From positions 2,110,081 to 2,160,744 of the forward strand of contig BFEA01000210.1 in NCBI GenBank assembly GCA_003427395.1: DNA of 50,664 nucleotides, written 5' to 3'. Positions within the stretch are counted from its first letter, which is position 1. Every line of letters starts with the position of its first letter. The notes beneath the pieces are model-generated. The model was not told the origin of the DNA and ran no database searches. It saw nothing but the letters and a program-made list of their open reading frames with translations. Of the stretch, positions 19,068-29,383 are shown piece after piece. This stretch comes from Chara braunii (lineage: Eukaryota; Streptophyta; Charophyceae; Charales; Characeae). The position numbers and the translations under genes are program-made.

Positions 19068-21430
19068 GGATGGAAGCGTTAGGGGTTAATCTTAAGCAAA
19101 ATCATAACCTTAAGCGTCTTCAGTTCTTTGACATCTCGGAGGAGGTCATTCCTGTTTGTTTCATGTTCGCAGATGACCTCACAATCATTTATGGAGGCAT
19201 CAGAGACAAATATTTAATAGATTTGGAACTTGATGAATAAGTTATTTAAAGTGTCAAATATGGTGGTCAATTAGGGTAGCAAGACACAAGGATGGTGAAT
19301 ACACTTTAATGGGGAGCATCCCCCGAAACAACCAAGAGTTAATTGGGTTCCATATAACGCTTCTATTCACATTTTTTTAGTGGCTTTGAAAACCCAAGGA
19401 AAACCATCTAATAATGATGAATGAATTTCGCAACAGCCTTGGAAAAAATGAGTCAATGGAAGAATTAACATACATTTATCTTTGGAAGGATATTGATAAT
19501 TAGTAATGTGGTATTGACTTTCATCTGGTATAAAAATCAGCATTTTTTGTTATGAATAAAGGAAGTACTAAGAGCATTAAACAACAAGTTTTAACGTTTC
19601 TCTAGAGAAGTAATCATGAACAAAAAAGAGTGATTCCAAGAGTGACTTTGAATTCCTTAATCCAACCTAAAACAAGAGGAGGGTTGGGTTCCACATAACG
19701 CTTCCATTCACTACAATGGATAAAAAAAATTAATCTTCTCAATCGAGAAGTCTTGGGTGGTGTTGGCTTTGGAACAAATTTGTAGACTGACTCCTGCTGC
19801 TCTAGAGGATCTTTATCCTCTATCATGGTTAGAGGATAGATAATGGAGTATTCCTAGACCTCAAGAACATTCTAGAAAGAAGGGGGTGAGGGGAGTTGTT
19901 TGTAAGGATCTGTTCCTAGACAATCTATTGACGTCTTTAGTTAAAACATGAAGATATCATCCTCTACCAAAAATACCATTTTCATCGAGGTATGAAGAAG
20001 TGTTGTGTCAATCTCTATTTGAAAATCGTTGGATCACAGACATTAATGGGTGTATGGCTGTGTATCTTTAATAGCTCAAATTCACCTTGATCCCTTTGGG
20101 TTAAGAGAGAGGTAGTGAGAATTAAGGATATTTGAGATTCATTAACAAAGAATTGGAAGACAACAAACAAACTCAGACAGACTGTACGGTATACCCATGA
20201 TCTCTCACGCAACCTAAAACAATTTATTTTCTTTATTCCGTTGGAATGGGTGGGACTTTTGAAAAAAATGATTAAATTTAGAGAATCGAATTGGGTGATG
20301 ACTTTTGAGGTAAATAAGCAACCAAAAATGGGTTAGGTGGTTCACATTCTACCACAAGAGGCTCTAGTGAGTATATTTAAGATGGATAGGGGTATATTCC
20401 TTAATCAGTGTCCATTGAATGCAGTAGTTTTTTTTCCCTTTTCGTGTATGTATCACATTAGAGTACTCTCCGTATTCTCAATCAAAGGGTGGAGGGTGTT
20501 TCACCCGGAACTCCCTATTCCAAAATTACCTCTAGATCCGGAGGAATGGGTATGGTGGACTAGCAGAAGAGGGAATCCACGATCAATTCAAAGTTTGAAA
20601 CTCTCGCGGTAAAGGCAACACGCCGTTTGCTTAGGCCAAAGGTAGATATGTCAACCATAGTCTAAGAAAGGTGAGCACGACATTTAAATATTGATGTAAA
20701 TGGAAAACAACATGTAAAATATTTATGAAATATCAGACAACGCCCCACCAAGTTTGCTTCTCCACAATGGCAAATTATTTACCGTTGTTTACCTACAAAT
20801 TACTGGTCCATAGACCATTCCTCACTTGAATAGAGAGGATTAGTTTTGCCATTATGCAAATCTTGTTTGTCTGTGTTTCTGAATTAAAAAAATAAGAGAA
20901 ACAATTGAACATCTTTTTTTGCAATGTTCGAGTTCAGTGGTTCTCTGGAGGAGATGGGAATGGGTTTGGAGAAGTTCTATGGGGTTGGATTGGCCGTAGA
21001 ACTGGAAGAAAAAAAAAAATTGTCAGTGGGAACCTTTAGGAATCTCACTTTCTAGTTTTCAATCCAACGTTTTTTAAATTGGCCGTAAAGCAATCCTATG
21101 GACCTTGCAGTATAAGAGGTGTGTCCATGAGAAGAAAGATGTCAAATTAGAGGGGTTTAAATTGCAGAACTTGTGGTTCAATAACTTCAATTTATTCAAA
21201 CTGGGATTAGAGCTCAATGGTCACATATTAAAATCAAGTTATATTGTCTTCACCGGAAAAAAAAACATTACACAAGCAATAAAAAAGTTCAATATAGACT
21301 AACTAGGGGGATCTGCTGAGGGATGTCTGGGGGAAGTGATATGGCCAGGGGAGGCAAGAGAGGAAGAGTCCTTAAAGAGAGACTTTCAACTGACCTTCAG
21401 GAACTAGTTCTCAATTAAACCAAGGGCAAC
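19068..21430 (+). pseudogene. LINE-B RT second half, connection region and zf-RVT
   Basis: Blocks: IPVCFMFADDLTIIYGG (catalytic FADD), IGFHITLLF, VTLNSLIQPKTRGGLG, LPLDPEEWVWW, SVKATRRLLRPK, IIYRCLPTNYWSIDHSSLE, ETIEHLF-QCS (zf-RVT) and LWTLQYKRCVHEKKDVKLEG. These are scattered over frames with many stops. The zf-RVT half matches the 9160-10640 copy block by block, including P-W-W/stop-NW. It ends before about 21430; no clear poly(A) follows. Confidence 0.8.
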
Positions 21431-22060
21431 CCTCAGATCTTCAGAATTCTTTGTTGATCATTTTCCTCCCTCGAAGCTAGCCTTAGTGAGTTTGCAATGG
21501 TTTGGCTTGGGGGGGGAGTAATTGGAAAACGATTGAGGTATCAAGGGAATGGAACAAAAAATTTGTATTTCTGGCGGCTCCTTTACAGAGTTGAAGAGGC
21601 AATCATGTGGTTCCATCAACAATTATGATCATTCTGGTTGTTCAAGGGATGCCGAACCCGATTTTCAGCACGTATTGACACGTTGGTTGTACAGGGACGG
21701 AGGACCTGATTTCCTGCAGGTGCTGCTCCCCACCAATAGATGGAGCCTTCGACACCAAGACCTGTTAAATGGGGATGTTTGTACCAACCCGGTTAGCACG
21801 ACCACGTGAAACACGAAGATTCATTACAAAAAAAAAAAAAAATTATTCCATACTATATGAGGCCTCAATAAATTTGAACAAGTTAGTATATTCTTACTTT
21901 GCAATTTCAACTGCAAGTAGATTGGGGAATGCAGCGCATACCCACAGATGCATCAAACTGCTACCTGGGAGTTCAAGTTTCATTATCAGATAATTTGGAA
22001 TTGCAACACCAACTACCGAAGGAAAAAGTTTGCGAGAGAATTTCAAAATGGGATTATACG
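21431..22060. other. Non-coding stretch between LINE-B and duplicated unit
   Basis: A short A-run lies at 21828-21842. It includes a 45-bp dispersed repeat described separately. No coding or structural RNA feature seen otherwise. Confidence 0.4.
21703..21747 (-). repeat. Dispersed 45-bp repeat (GGAGCAGCACCTGC family), copy b
   Basis: The minus strand reads ATTGGTGGGGAGCAGCACCT then GCAGGAAATCAGGTCC. Related copies: 12359-12395 (+, diverged), 42834-42890 (+) and 47404-47460 (+). Each can form the CAGCA/TGCTG hairpin in at least some copies. Function unknown; it may be a fragment of one transposon's untranslated region. Confidence 0.65.
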
Positions 22061-22560
22061 CTGTCGAGCGCATCGGCCCCCGCCTTTTTGCGCAAAGGCG
22101 AGAGCCCTCCCGGCCATGTCACGCAGGAGTTTAAACAAAACATAACCAAAGAGACAACTTGGGAACGACGCATTATTAATCCCGCGGACCGCCAAGACGG
22201 TCGAGGTCGCGTCGTCTCTTCACCGCTCTAGCCGGGTGAGCCGGCTATACATCCCGCGGTCCCCTACCATAGGACAGGTTTCCGAGGGGCATAAGCTTGC
22301 TTCCATAAGGGGTTGTCAACACCCTTAGGGGCGTATCCCTACCGAGCTACTGACCCACGTGCGAAAGCTTTTAGATGCAATTGTAGAGGTAGGTCAGCCG
22401 AGGGCGTTTGCTCGTTCGTCGTAGTAGAGATACGCTTGGTTAACGCCGAGTGGACCCGAACGTCGTTCGTTCCTATGGCGCTGATCTCCTAAGTACGAAG
22501 CGAAACGTCAGTCCACTAGGACGGTCTCAACCAAGCGTGAAACCCTCAACTTAATCTCAG
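22061..22560. repeat. Structured head module, copy A
   Basis: Shared with 29384-29880 (copy B) and, more distantly, 33907-34400 (copy C). Conserved strings include GTCACGCAGGAGTT, GGGGCGTATCCC, GCCGAGGGCGTTT and CACTAGGACG. Stems found in more than one copy: TAGCCGG/CCGGCTA, GACCG/CGGTC, AAGGG/CCCTT. The minus strand carries TAGCTCGGTAGGGATACG, similar to a tRNA A box, but no good B box follows. Its nature is unknown. Confidence 0.6.
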
Positions 22561-23528
22561 TCCCTTAGACATCAAGTCAAACGAAAGTTAAAACATCCAC
22601 AGATATTTATATCAAAAGAAATCGACCGTAGTCGACAGAAACATACTCAATCTGAAATGATAACTGAAAGAATTCAATCATCATACAATATATCCAATCA
22701 CACAAGATTAAAAAAANNNNNCCGACCATCTCAGGTCGAACACCACAAAACAATCAAACAACCACCAACGAGGGGTTCTTTTTTCGACAATAACATAGAC
22801 GCTGCCAACAAGGTAATCGGCTGCCTTAGTTTTGACTTGATGAGACGCGTTGTCGAAGTCATTCATTCCACCTACCGCTGACTCAAAATTCGACACGCTC
22901 ACATCTGTCTCCATACTTTCTCAATCTTATTGGATGACAGGCTACTTGATCAGAGACATTGCTTGAAGTGTTGCAAGCTTCTTCCTCTATGAAGTGGTCT
23001 GGGGTACTCCTCCTCGTTCGAGCACAAGACTCGAATCTCGAAAGTCGGGCCGTCTCCAATGAATCGGCAAAGTACCCCTCCGTAGAATGGTCCACTCTGG
23101 GTCGATAACAGGGTCGGCTCCTGAAGCAACGAACCCCCGCCCCAGATGCTTCCTAGAGAGAGAATATGTGTCCACTACAAGTAACTCTCAATTGTTTCCA
23201 TTTTTTCTAAGTTCAGGGTAACTTAAGCAAAGGAAAATCAAAAGGGATAAAGAATGAGAATCATGTGGACAGGTATATGCAAATAAGGTCATTCGAAATA
23301 GAGGCGGTCAATCCTCGAAAAAAGTTAAATTTATTATGCTTTGATTCTCTTTCTGTTTTCAAAATTCTTCTTCTCACGGCACCATCGATTATCCTTCAAA
23401 AATAGCAAGCAAATTCGTCTAACTCACAAACGAAAGGAAAATGGTAAGGAGGCGAAAATTCTCCATCATTTTATCAAATAGTATTTTGTCTCACTTTTAT
23501 ACGTAGTTTTTTTACTCACCAGCACACC

Positions 23529-23861
23529 ATGCAGACAACACAATCAAAAGAAGACAAACAAAATCTCACTACTCACGTCAGACCCACCTTTTCACTCATG
23601 CATGACGCCCACAACCCCACTCAACCTTTTCTCCTGAACATTCAAATCAAAAGGGTCAAGCAATGTGTGGGTGCACACAGGTGTGAAAGGAGTCTGAGTC
23701 ATCCACCGACCTTCAGTGGAGTGGTGTCGAAGAAGCACCCTGGCTCACTCAAGAAAGCCAACCAACAAGCCGTGTGTGCCGCCAAAAGTTGTAGCCTCAA
23801 GGAAAATCCTAATCAAACCACCTCTTACTCGCACGCCTCACTGGTGGTAATCCAAGCGTGA
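23529..23861 (+). other. 110-codon ORF shared by copies A and B, probably not coding
   Basis: An ORF with the same start and stop occurs at 30867-31199. By eye about 19 of 110 residues differ while only about four codons differ silently, so there is no sign of protein constraint. No motif is recognised. I list it because length and ends are conserved. Confidence 0.2.
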
Positions 23862-23904
23862 AAACGACGAGCCGCACGCGTCCCAGAAAAACACTCAATC
23901 TGGT

Positions 23905-23970
23905 ACCACGCCAGTCCCAACTNGTCCCAAGCGGTCCCAGATGGTCCCATGNGGTTCCAGGTGGTCCCAT
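23905..23970. repeat. Short tandem array of a GGTCCCA 10-mer
   Basis: Five to six copies of a decamer close to GGTCCCARNT (AGTCCCAACT, GTCCCAAGCG, GTCCCAGATG, GTCCCATG, GGTTCCAGGT, GGTCCCATG). The same array is at 31243-31310. Ambiguous bases fall inside both. Confidence 0.7.
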
Positions 23971-24487
23971 GCTGTCAAACACTTCGTCGAATGATTATTG
24001 AGTCGAAAATCGTTTCCGCCACACTTCTAAGAAAAAATAAAACCGGTGTCGAATCTCAAAACCGCATGCGTCAAGACTGCCGCAAATGACCGCCCGCGTC
24101 GTTAGTCCCAACTGAATTCAGGCAATCCCAAGTAGTCCACTCCCACTGCCGCAAGTGTTGGGTAGCCCCAACTATAAAACATTTATCTCATATACCGCAT
24201 AAAAAAATAAACCCGTCAGTCGCGGTCAAATTTTGTACCGTCGCATGCAGTCAACCGCCACCATGTCTCATTGTTGCTACCGTACACACCAATGGTAGCA
24301 GACCTTCATCAAGAAAAGCAGACACCGCGCCACAACAAAAAATCTTTCAGCGCCATAAAAAATAATTAAAAAAAAAAAAAAAAAACTTTCATTGTCGCGC
24401 CGCACGTCCCACCGTCGTGCCGCGATTTCATTGTCGTGGCGAACTCTCGTCGGAAAATGGCAGCACGTCGTCGCGTCGTGCCCCGTA

Positions 24488-25050
24488 AAAAAAATGGCAG
24501 CGCTTCGCTGTGTCGTACCACCACAAAAAGACGGCAGCGCTTCGCCGTGTCATACCACCATAAAAAAACAACAGCGCTTCGCCGTGACGTACCACTGTAA
24601 AAAAAACGGCTGCGCTTCGCCGTGTCGTACCACCGCAAAAAAACAGCGGCGCTTCGCTGTGTCGTACCACCGTAAAAACAATGGCAGCGCTTCGTGTTGC
24701 TGTAGCACCGCAAAAAAAACGGCAGCGCTTCGCCGTGTCGTACCACTGCAAAAAAACGGCGGCGCTTTGCTGTGTCGTACCACCGTAAAACAAATAGCAG
24801 CGCTTCGCCGTGTCGTACCACCGCAAAAAGACGGCGGCGCTTCGCTGTGTCGTACCACCGAAAAAAAAAACGGCAGCGCTCCACCGTGCCGTACCACTAC
24901 AAAAAAACGGCGGCGCTTCGCTGTGCCGTACCACCGTAAAAAAAATGGCAGCGCTTCGCCGTGTTGTACCACAGTAAAAAGACGGTGGAGCTTCGACATG
25001 CCATACCACCGTAAAAAAAAACGGCAGCGCTTCGCCGCGTTGTACTACCA
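24488..25050. repeat. 38-bp minisatellite, copy A (about 15 units)
   Basis: The unit is close to CGGCAGCGCTTCGCCGTGTC then GTACCACCGCAAAAAAA. ACGGC and GCCGT in each unit can pair across AGCGCTTC. On the minus strand that hairpin is followed by 4-9 T. Unit length varies with the A-run (36-40 bp). Long ORFs on both strands across the array are a by-product of a repeat without stops in most frames. Confidence 0.9.
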
Positions 25051-25454
25051 TGCCGTGAAAACAGCAGCGTCACTCTTCAAAACAAAGTGTCACTGACGTG
25101 CCGTGAAAACGGTTGCGTCACCCCTCAGAATAAAGGTGTCGACGCCGCGGTATTTTGGCAGCGTAACCCCACAAAAATGGGTTATGGTTGCCGAAAATAT
25201 CGGTCGGCATGTCGTGCTCCCCGTCGCTCCTTGCCATGCTCCGTTGCCGCTCCTCACCACCCTGCCGCAGAGTCCCTCTTGAGACCAGCCTGCCAAGGGG
25301 TGGAGCAGTGTGTTCCAGCCAAGGCTATGGTTGTCTCCTTCTTCGTCACGCTCCTCCGCAGTCCTCCAGCTCCACCTGCAGCACTCCTGCCTCCTTTCCA
25401 GCACTTCAGCGATGAGGCAAGTGTGTTGTCGCACACTGGCAACTGGAGGCAAGT

Positions 25455-25965
25455 GTGAGGCAGTTGGGGGACAACTGCCTCTTTTGTAGTGGCTGAGGAG
25501 GGCAGCAGCAGCCTCAGCTGCCCCCAGGCAAAATTCGTCATTTGCCTGGGGCTGTTGATCTGAGTTAGATCAACGGACTGAGGCTGTCTCACCTCAGCCA
25601 CACACATTGGGTGGCAGTTGTACTTAACTGTTACCCTCTTTTTTTCCCTTTTCCCTTCACTCAGTGTTACACTGAGTGCAGGTTCAGCGGGAAAATGGCT
25701 GTTTCCAGCCAAGTTCCCCTCACTGACCCTCCAGTTCACAGCTCTGGCCTGAATGACTGCATTCAGGCCAATACTGCTTGAACTTGGTGCACGGCCGCGA
25801 CCACGTTCGCGGCCATGAATGTTCCTTTCTCTCCCCTCTCTGCTTTTCCTCTCTTCTCCCCTCTATATTTTTCCTCTCTTCTCCCCTGCCCTCCCCTGAA
25901 AACGGGGATGGCAGTTGTCATATTGGGAGAGGTAGGGAAAGAACTCGTGAAAAGGCACGAGTTCA
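25455..25965. other. Chain of long perfect hairpins, copy A
   Basis: Successive perfect stems: GAGGCAGTTG (25457/25472, 10 bp), CCCCAGGCAAA (25522/25541, 11 bp), TTGATCT (25555/25567, 7 bp), CACTCAGTG (25658/25670, 9 bp), TGGCCTGAATG (25745/25760, 11 bp), GGCCGCGA (25793/25807, 8 bp) and AACTCGTG (25942/25956, 8 bp), all with loops of 3-8 bases. The stem sequences are unrelated to each other. Copy B keeps several of them. No ORF explains it. Confidence 0.85.
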
Positions 25966-26261
25966 AATCCAGACAGGATCATGGCAGCGTGCAAAAAGTA
26001 CCCCGAGTTTGAGCATTTTTAGAAAAATATTCGCTTAATAAAATAATTACAAAAAAATCATGCGCATGGACTAAGTGCCTAACTATCTACAGAAACAATT
26101 GCAAGGTCAAAAAAATTGTTTTATGCCACAAAAAAAAATAGTGGCGCAAACTGAAAAATACAGTTTTTCAAAAAAACTCAGATCCCGTTTTTCGTTTTCT
26201 TTTTCTTTTCTTTTTCTTCTTTTTTTTTATTTTTTCTTTCTTCTTACCCCCCTGACAACAG

Positions 26262-26600
26262 GGAGGCAAATGTGGGAGCTGTGTGCTCCCACACACAGTC
26301 TATAAACTGTTTTGTTTTCTTTTTTTTTCCAAATGAGACAGCTGTGGGGGCTGTGTGCTCCCACACACAATCTATAGACTGTTCTTTTTTCTTTTTTTTT
26401 CCCAATGAGACAGTTCCGGGGGCTGTGTGTTCCCACACACAGTCTATAGACTGTTCTTTTTTCTTTTTTTTCCCAATGAGACAGGTGTGGGGGCTGTGTG
26501 CTCCCACAGACTGTTCTTTTTTTTTTTTCCCCAATGAGACAGTTGTGGGAGTTGTGTGCTCCCACACACAATCTATAGACTGTTTTTTTTTTTTTTTTTT
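26262..26600. repeat. 72-bp palindromic minisatellite, copy A (5 units)
   Basis: Each unit has CCAATGAGACAG, the palindrome TGTGGGAGC-tgtgt-GCTCCCACA, the palindrome CAGTCTATAGACTG, then TTC and 6-18 T. The fourth unit lacks most of the second palindrome. The array ends with ACAAGTAATAAT. The plus strand looks like repeated hairpin-plus-U-run modules. Confidence 0.9.
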
Positions 26601-26612
26601 ACAAGTAATAAT

Positions 26613-27530
26613 ACTATTGGCATGAGTCAATGGCCACGGTTTCTCCTGCCACACTTTGATGGCGCTCCCCCTTTCCTCCCAATATGCAGACCCGAGTTCA
26701 ATTCCCATAGGGATCGAACAAAAACTGGGTCATTTCTCGATTTATGCGTGTCAACCTTGCGCAGGGGCCATGCTAATCTGTGCGGCTGTTTTCAGCCGCG
26801 CGATCTGAACGACCGCACGGTCGAAAACGGCCGTGCTAAAAGTTTAGGGCTGCTCCAAAAGGAGCTAGCCCAATGGTGATGTCATCGGGATCCGACATCC
26901 ACAGGGCGAAAGTTTGATGGCGGTACCTACTCGGCTAACTCCTATCACGGAACTAAGCCCGCAGTTCTTCTATAAGAAGAGTTGCCCCCCTGTAGGCCCA
27001 TCTGCTGCAGTCGAAGCAGGCTCGGCCTGCAGTACTTCCGGTTAGCCAGCCGCACTGCCACCGAGCCGACGGCGTCCTGGCCCAGCGGCTTGTGGTCTAG
27101 CCCATGAGCCTTAGCTGCGTACGCGATACCCTCGCGGCCCTTTAAAAAAAAATAAAAACCGTTCCTAATTTTCTCGCGCCGCGGATCTAACACCTGACGC
27201 AACCACCTTTTTTACCTACTAAAGCCCTGAATTGCGCGTCTTATCAGGCACGCGTCAGTCTTTTAGATAGAATAGTCTAGCTTTAGTCTTTCCACGATCG
27301 CGTGCCCCTGCGGCCCTATCAAGAACTGCTAACGACCTGCCATACTGACAACTAAATTCATTTCAGTCAGACGTCAACGATGTCTGATTCACAAAAAGTC
27401 TCAGTCACTTGGGTTGATCTGAATACACTTTAGCAAGCATCAGTCTCATCAAGTCCTCCAATTCAACGAAAGAGTCAGACAGCGTCCGACTTTGAAAACC
27501 CCCGGCAAATACCCTTGTCAGGGTATTTGT
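26613..27530. mobile_element. 0.92 kb composite element with U6-derived core, copy 1
   Basis: Roughly 88-90 percent identical by eye to 41400-42300. It opens with the hairpin ATTGGC-atga-GTCAAT (26616-26631) and ends with AAATACCCT-ttgtc-AGGGTATTT hairpin (27507-27528; the other copy has a one-base loop change). Inside are U6 snRNA-like sequence on the minus strand, CGGCTG-tttt-CAGCCG, GGGCT-CTCC-aaaa-GGAG-AGCCC and other stems, and an A-run at 27145. No ORF is conserved. It follows repeat unit A directly. Confidence 0.75.
26720..26783 (-). ncRNA. U6 snRNA-derived 3' half (not a functional gene)
   Basis: The minus strand reads AGATTAGCATGGCCCCTGCG, then CAAGGTTGACACGC, matching eukaryotic U6 at all but one of 34 positions (A to T in CAAGGATGACACGC). 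It then diverges but ends in a T5 stretch at 26724-26720, as a Pol III terminator would. The ACAGAGA box is destroyed (CACAGATTAGC) and the U6 5' half is absent. GTTCGATCCC, a good B-box match, follows the T-run by one base. Confidence 0.8.
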
Positions 27531-27654
27531 CCCGATAGCATTCCCGGACCCCATTGAACGAAGTCCCCGTCGTTCAGCATTAAAAAAAAAAATCAGAATC
27601 ATTATACGATTTTCATGTGAAAGCAACGATCACAACACAATAATTCCAACAATT

Positions 27655-28119
27655 GTCTGGAACTAGCCGGAATGTTTTACGACAATTTACAACAGTACAA
27701 TAACAAACCTGGATATAGCTTCCAGAAGCATTCACTTAATACAAAAAACTGGATTTAGCCTCCAGGAGCCTCACTTAATATAACAAAAACTGGATTTAGC
27801 CTCCAGGAGTCTCACTTAATATAACAAAAACTGGATTTAGGCTCCAGGACCCTTAAATCGTTACAAATCATATGTGGATGGAATGATACCAGATATTGTC
27901 CTTGGCAAGCCTTATCAAACTTGGACCCAGGTCTAGCCCCTGGAAGCCTTCAATTTAGAGGAACCTTTTCAGAATGATCCCAGCATCATCCCACTGGCGG
28001 TCACTCTAAACATCATTTAGTCTCTCAGAATGGTACCGGAGAAGTTTCCGGCTAGCCTTCTAAACCCCAATTGGTTGACACATCATTTTATCTAAAAAAG
28101 TCAGGCTTAACCCCCTGAC
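27655..28119. repeat. Array of small hairpins with TAGCC-type loops
   Basis: Stem/loop/stem: CTGG-aactag-CCGG (27657), CTGGA-tatagct-TCCAG (27709), CTGGA-tttagcc-TCCAG (27749 and 27790), CTGGA-tttaggc-TCCAG (27831), CCAGG-tctagcc-CCTGG (27927), CCGGA-gaagtt-TCCGG (28036), GTCAGG-cttaaccc-CCTGAC (28100). The first units are tandem (41-bp period, with CACTTAATA between); later ones are spaced 70-100 bp with different stems. Confidence 0.8.
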
Positions 28120-29383
28120 GGGTCTTTCAAAATAATCAACCTCCTAGAGGCCTAGATAGAATCCGAACCAACCATTCATGAGAGAAACCATTCGTCCAAA
28201 GTTCCCCGACCAAGTTATGATTCTCATTATATTCCACATAAGTAACCATGCCCGTTACTTCTAAACCCCTCGTGAAATGCGTCGAGGAGTGGTGTAATCC
28301 GTAGGAGGATAACATCTCGACATCAAGCCCCGCTTTAGATTCGAGCCTCGCCACATTCCCTTCGATTCTAGTGTCTTCGACCTCATTAGTCTTCTGCATA
28401 TAGAGTAGAATAACCCCACCTGACACGACGGGGTTGACTAATCCCCGATCATGAAGGTACGGTGACCACGTCTGACACGAGGTTAGGTAGTCACTCCTCC
28501 CCTTGCGTCAAACGATAGTCGCCAACCCTACAAGCATCATTCTAATAATACCTCAACACCTTCCTCCCTTTCAACGATAGTGTAGCCTTCCTTCCTTAAA
28601 CCACATAGGATTCAGAAGACAACATATCGCTATGGACCAGGAGCATAGCTCCGACGTGAGCCTCACTACCACCTACAGAGCTCACAAATCCATCAAAAAT
28701 TTATCGTGACATGATAACCCCTTCAAAAATTAAAGAACAACAATACAATTTACAACAAATGCTTTCACATGAAATTTCATAATGATCCAGGCTAAATAAT
28801 ATTCAACAGTAGTTTATATGCCTTCAACCATGGAAGTGCATCACTAAAACGGATAATCTCAAAGTGAATGGGAGTCTGGGTAAACTGATCGATCGAAATA
28901 TACATCATTTCAATATCAGATGCATGACTAAATAGTTTTGTAAAACAATATCAAAGGAAGTCAACATTGGTTGACAACTTTTCAAAATAGTTCCAACCAA
29001 TAATAATTTACGCAAGGATTATAACTAAAATAATACCTCAAGGTTCATGATAAACGATACGATTAAAATATGACACATGATAGTGGTAACTCTCAATACA
29101 ATAACTCGAATATCAAAACAATAACAAAATATGACACAATGAATATCAATATATTATAAATTTAAACCCAACTGAAACGCTAAAAAAAACCTCAATAATT
29201 TTCAGAATAAAATCAACATACAACATATAGAGATAAAATAATAAGAAATCAATCAACGATGATATAATAATTAAATTTTAGAATTCGGGATAAGATCAAT
29301 TGATCCATTACAAAATAAAATATCCGATTGTCGTCCCGCTGGGAACAACGGTAGTTTGTCGTTATCCCCGACAAAGGCACCAC
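28120..29383. other. AT-rich non-coding stretch
   Basis: No coding features. A few further short hairpins are present, for example GGAG-catag-CTCC and GTGAG-c-CTCAC near 28640-28670. 28700-29300 is about 70 percent A+T and featureless by eye. Confidence 0.5.

Larger units (their letters stand above)
15600..21430 (+). mobile_element. LINE-B: L1-like retrotransposon split by a later insertion
   Basis: Endonuclease (15610-16270), RT (17100-17710 and 19068-19250) and zf-RVT (20900-21300) follow in order. Removing the insertion at 17711-19067 leaves about 4.5 kb, the usual size of an L1 ORF2 plus short flanks. The C-terminal blocks match the minus-strand LINE at 9160-10640, so they belong to one family. 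AT-rich and heavily mutated. Confidence 0.8.
22061..26612 (+). repeat. 4.5 kb repeat unit, copy A
   Basis: Collinear with 29384-33906 at high identity (about 90 percent in the middle), in direct orientation, 7.3 kb apart. Modules in order: structured head (22061-22560), AT-rich middle, A-run at 24367, 38-bp minisatellite, hairpin chain, and 72-bp palindromic minisatellite ending ACAAGTAATAAT. No protein domain is seen. It contains an assembly gap at 22717-22721 inside an A-run, and ambiguous bases at 23923 and 23952. Confidence 0.9.

Noticed and set aside
23529-23861. 110-residue gene shared by the two 4.5 kb units
   Set aside because: Differences between copies are mainly amino-acid changing (about 19 against about four silent), opposite to a conserved protein.
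24392-25096. Long ORFs on both strands through the 38-bp minisatellite
   Set aside because: Overlapping frames on both strands are all open because the repeat lacks stops; unit length changes are not multiples of three.
26720-26783. Functional U6 snRNA gene
   Set aside because: The 5' half is missing, the ACAGAGA box is destroyed, and both copies share the same defect.
26869-26940. Intact tRNA gene in the composite element
   Set aside because: Only a T-arm-like hairpin in copy 2; no acceptor stem can be formed and copy 1 has a deletion there.
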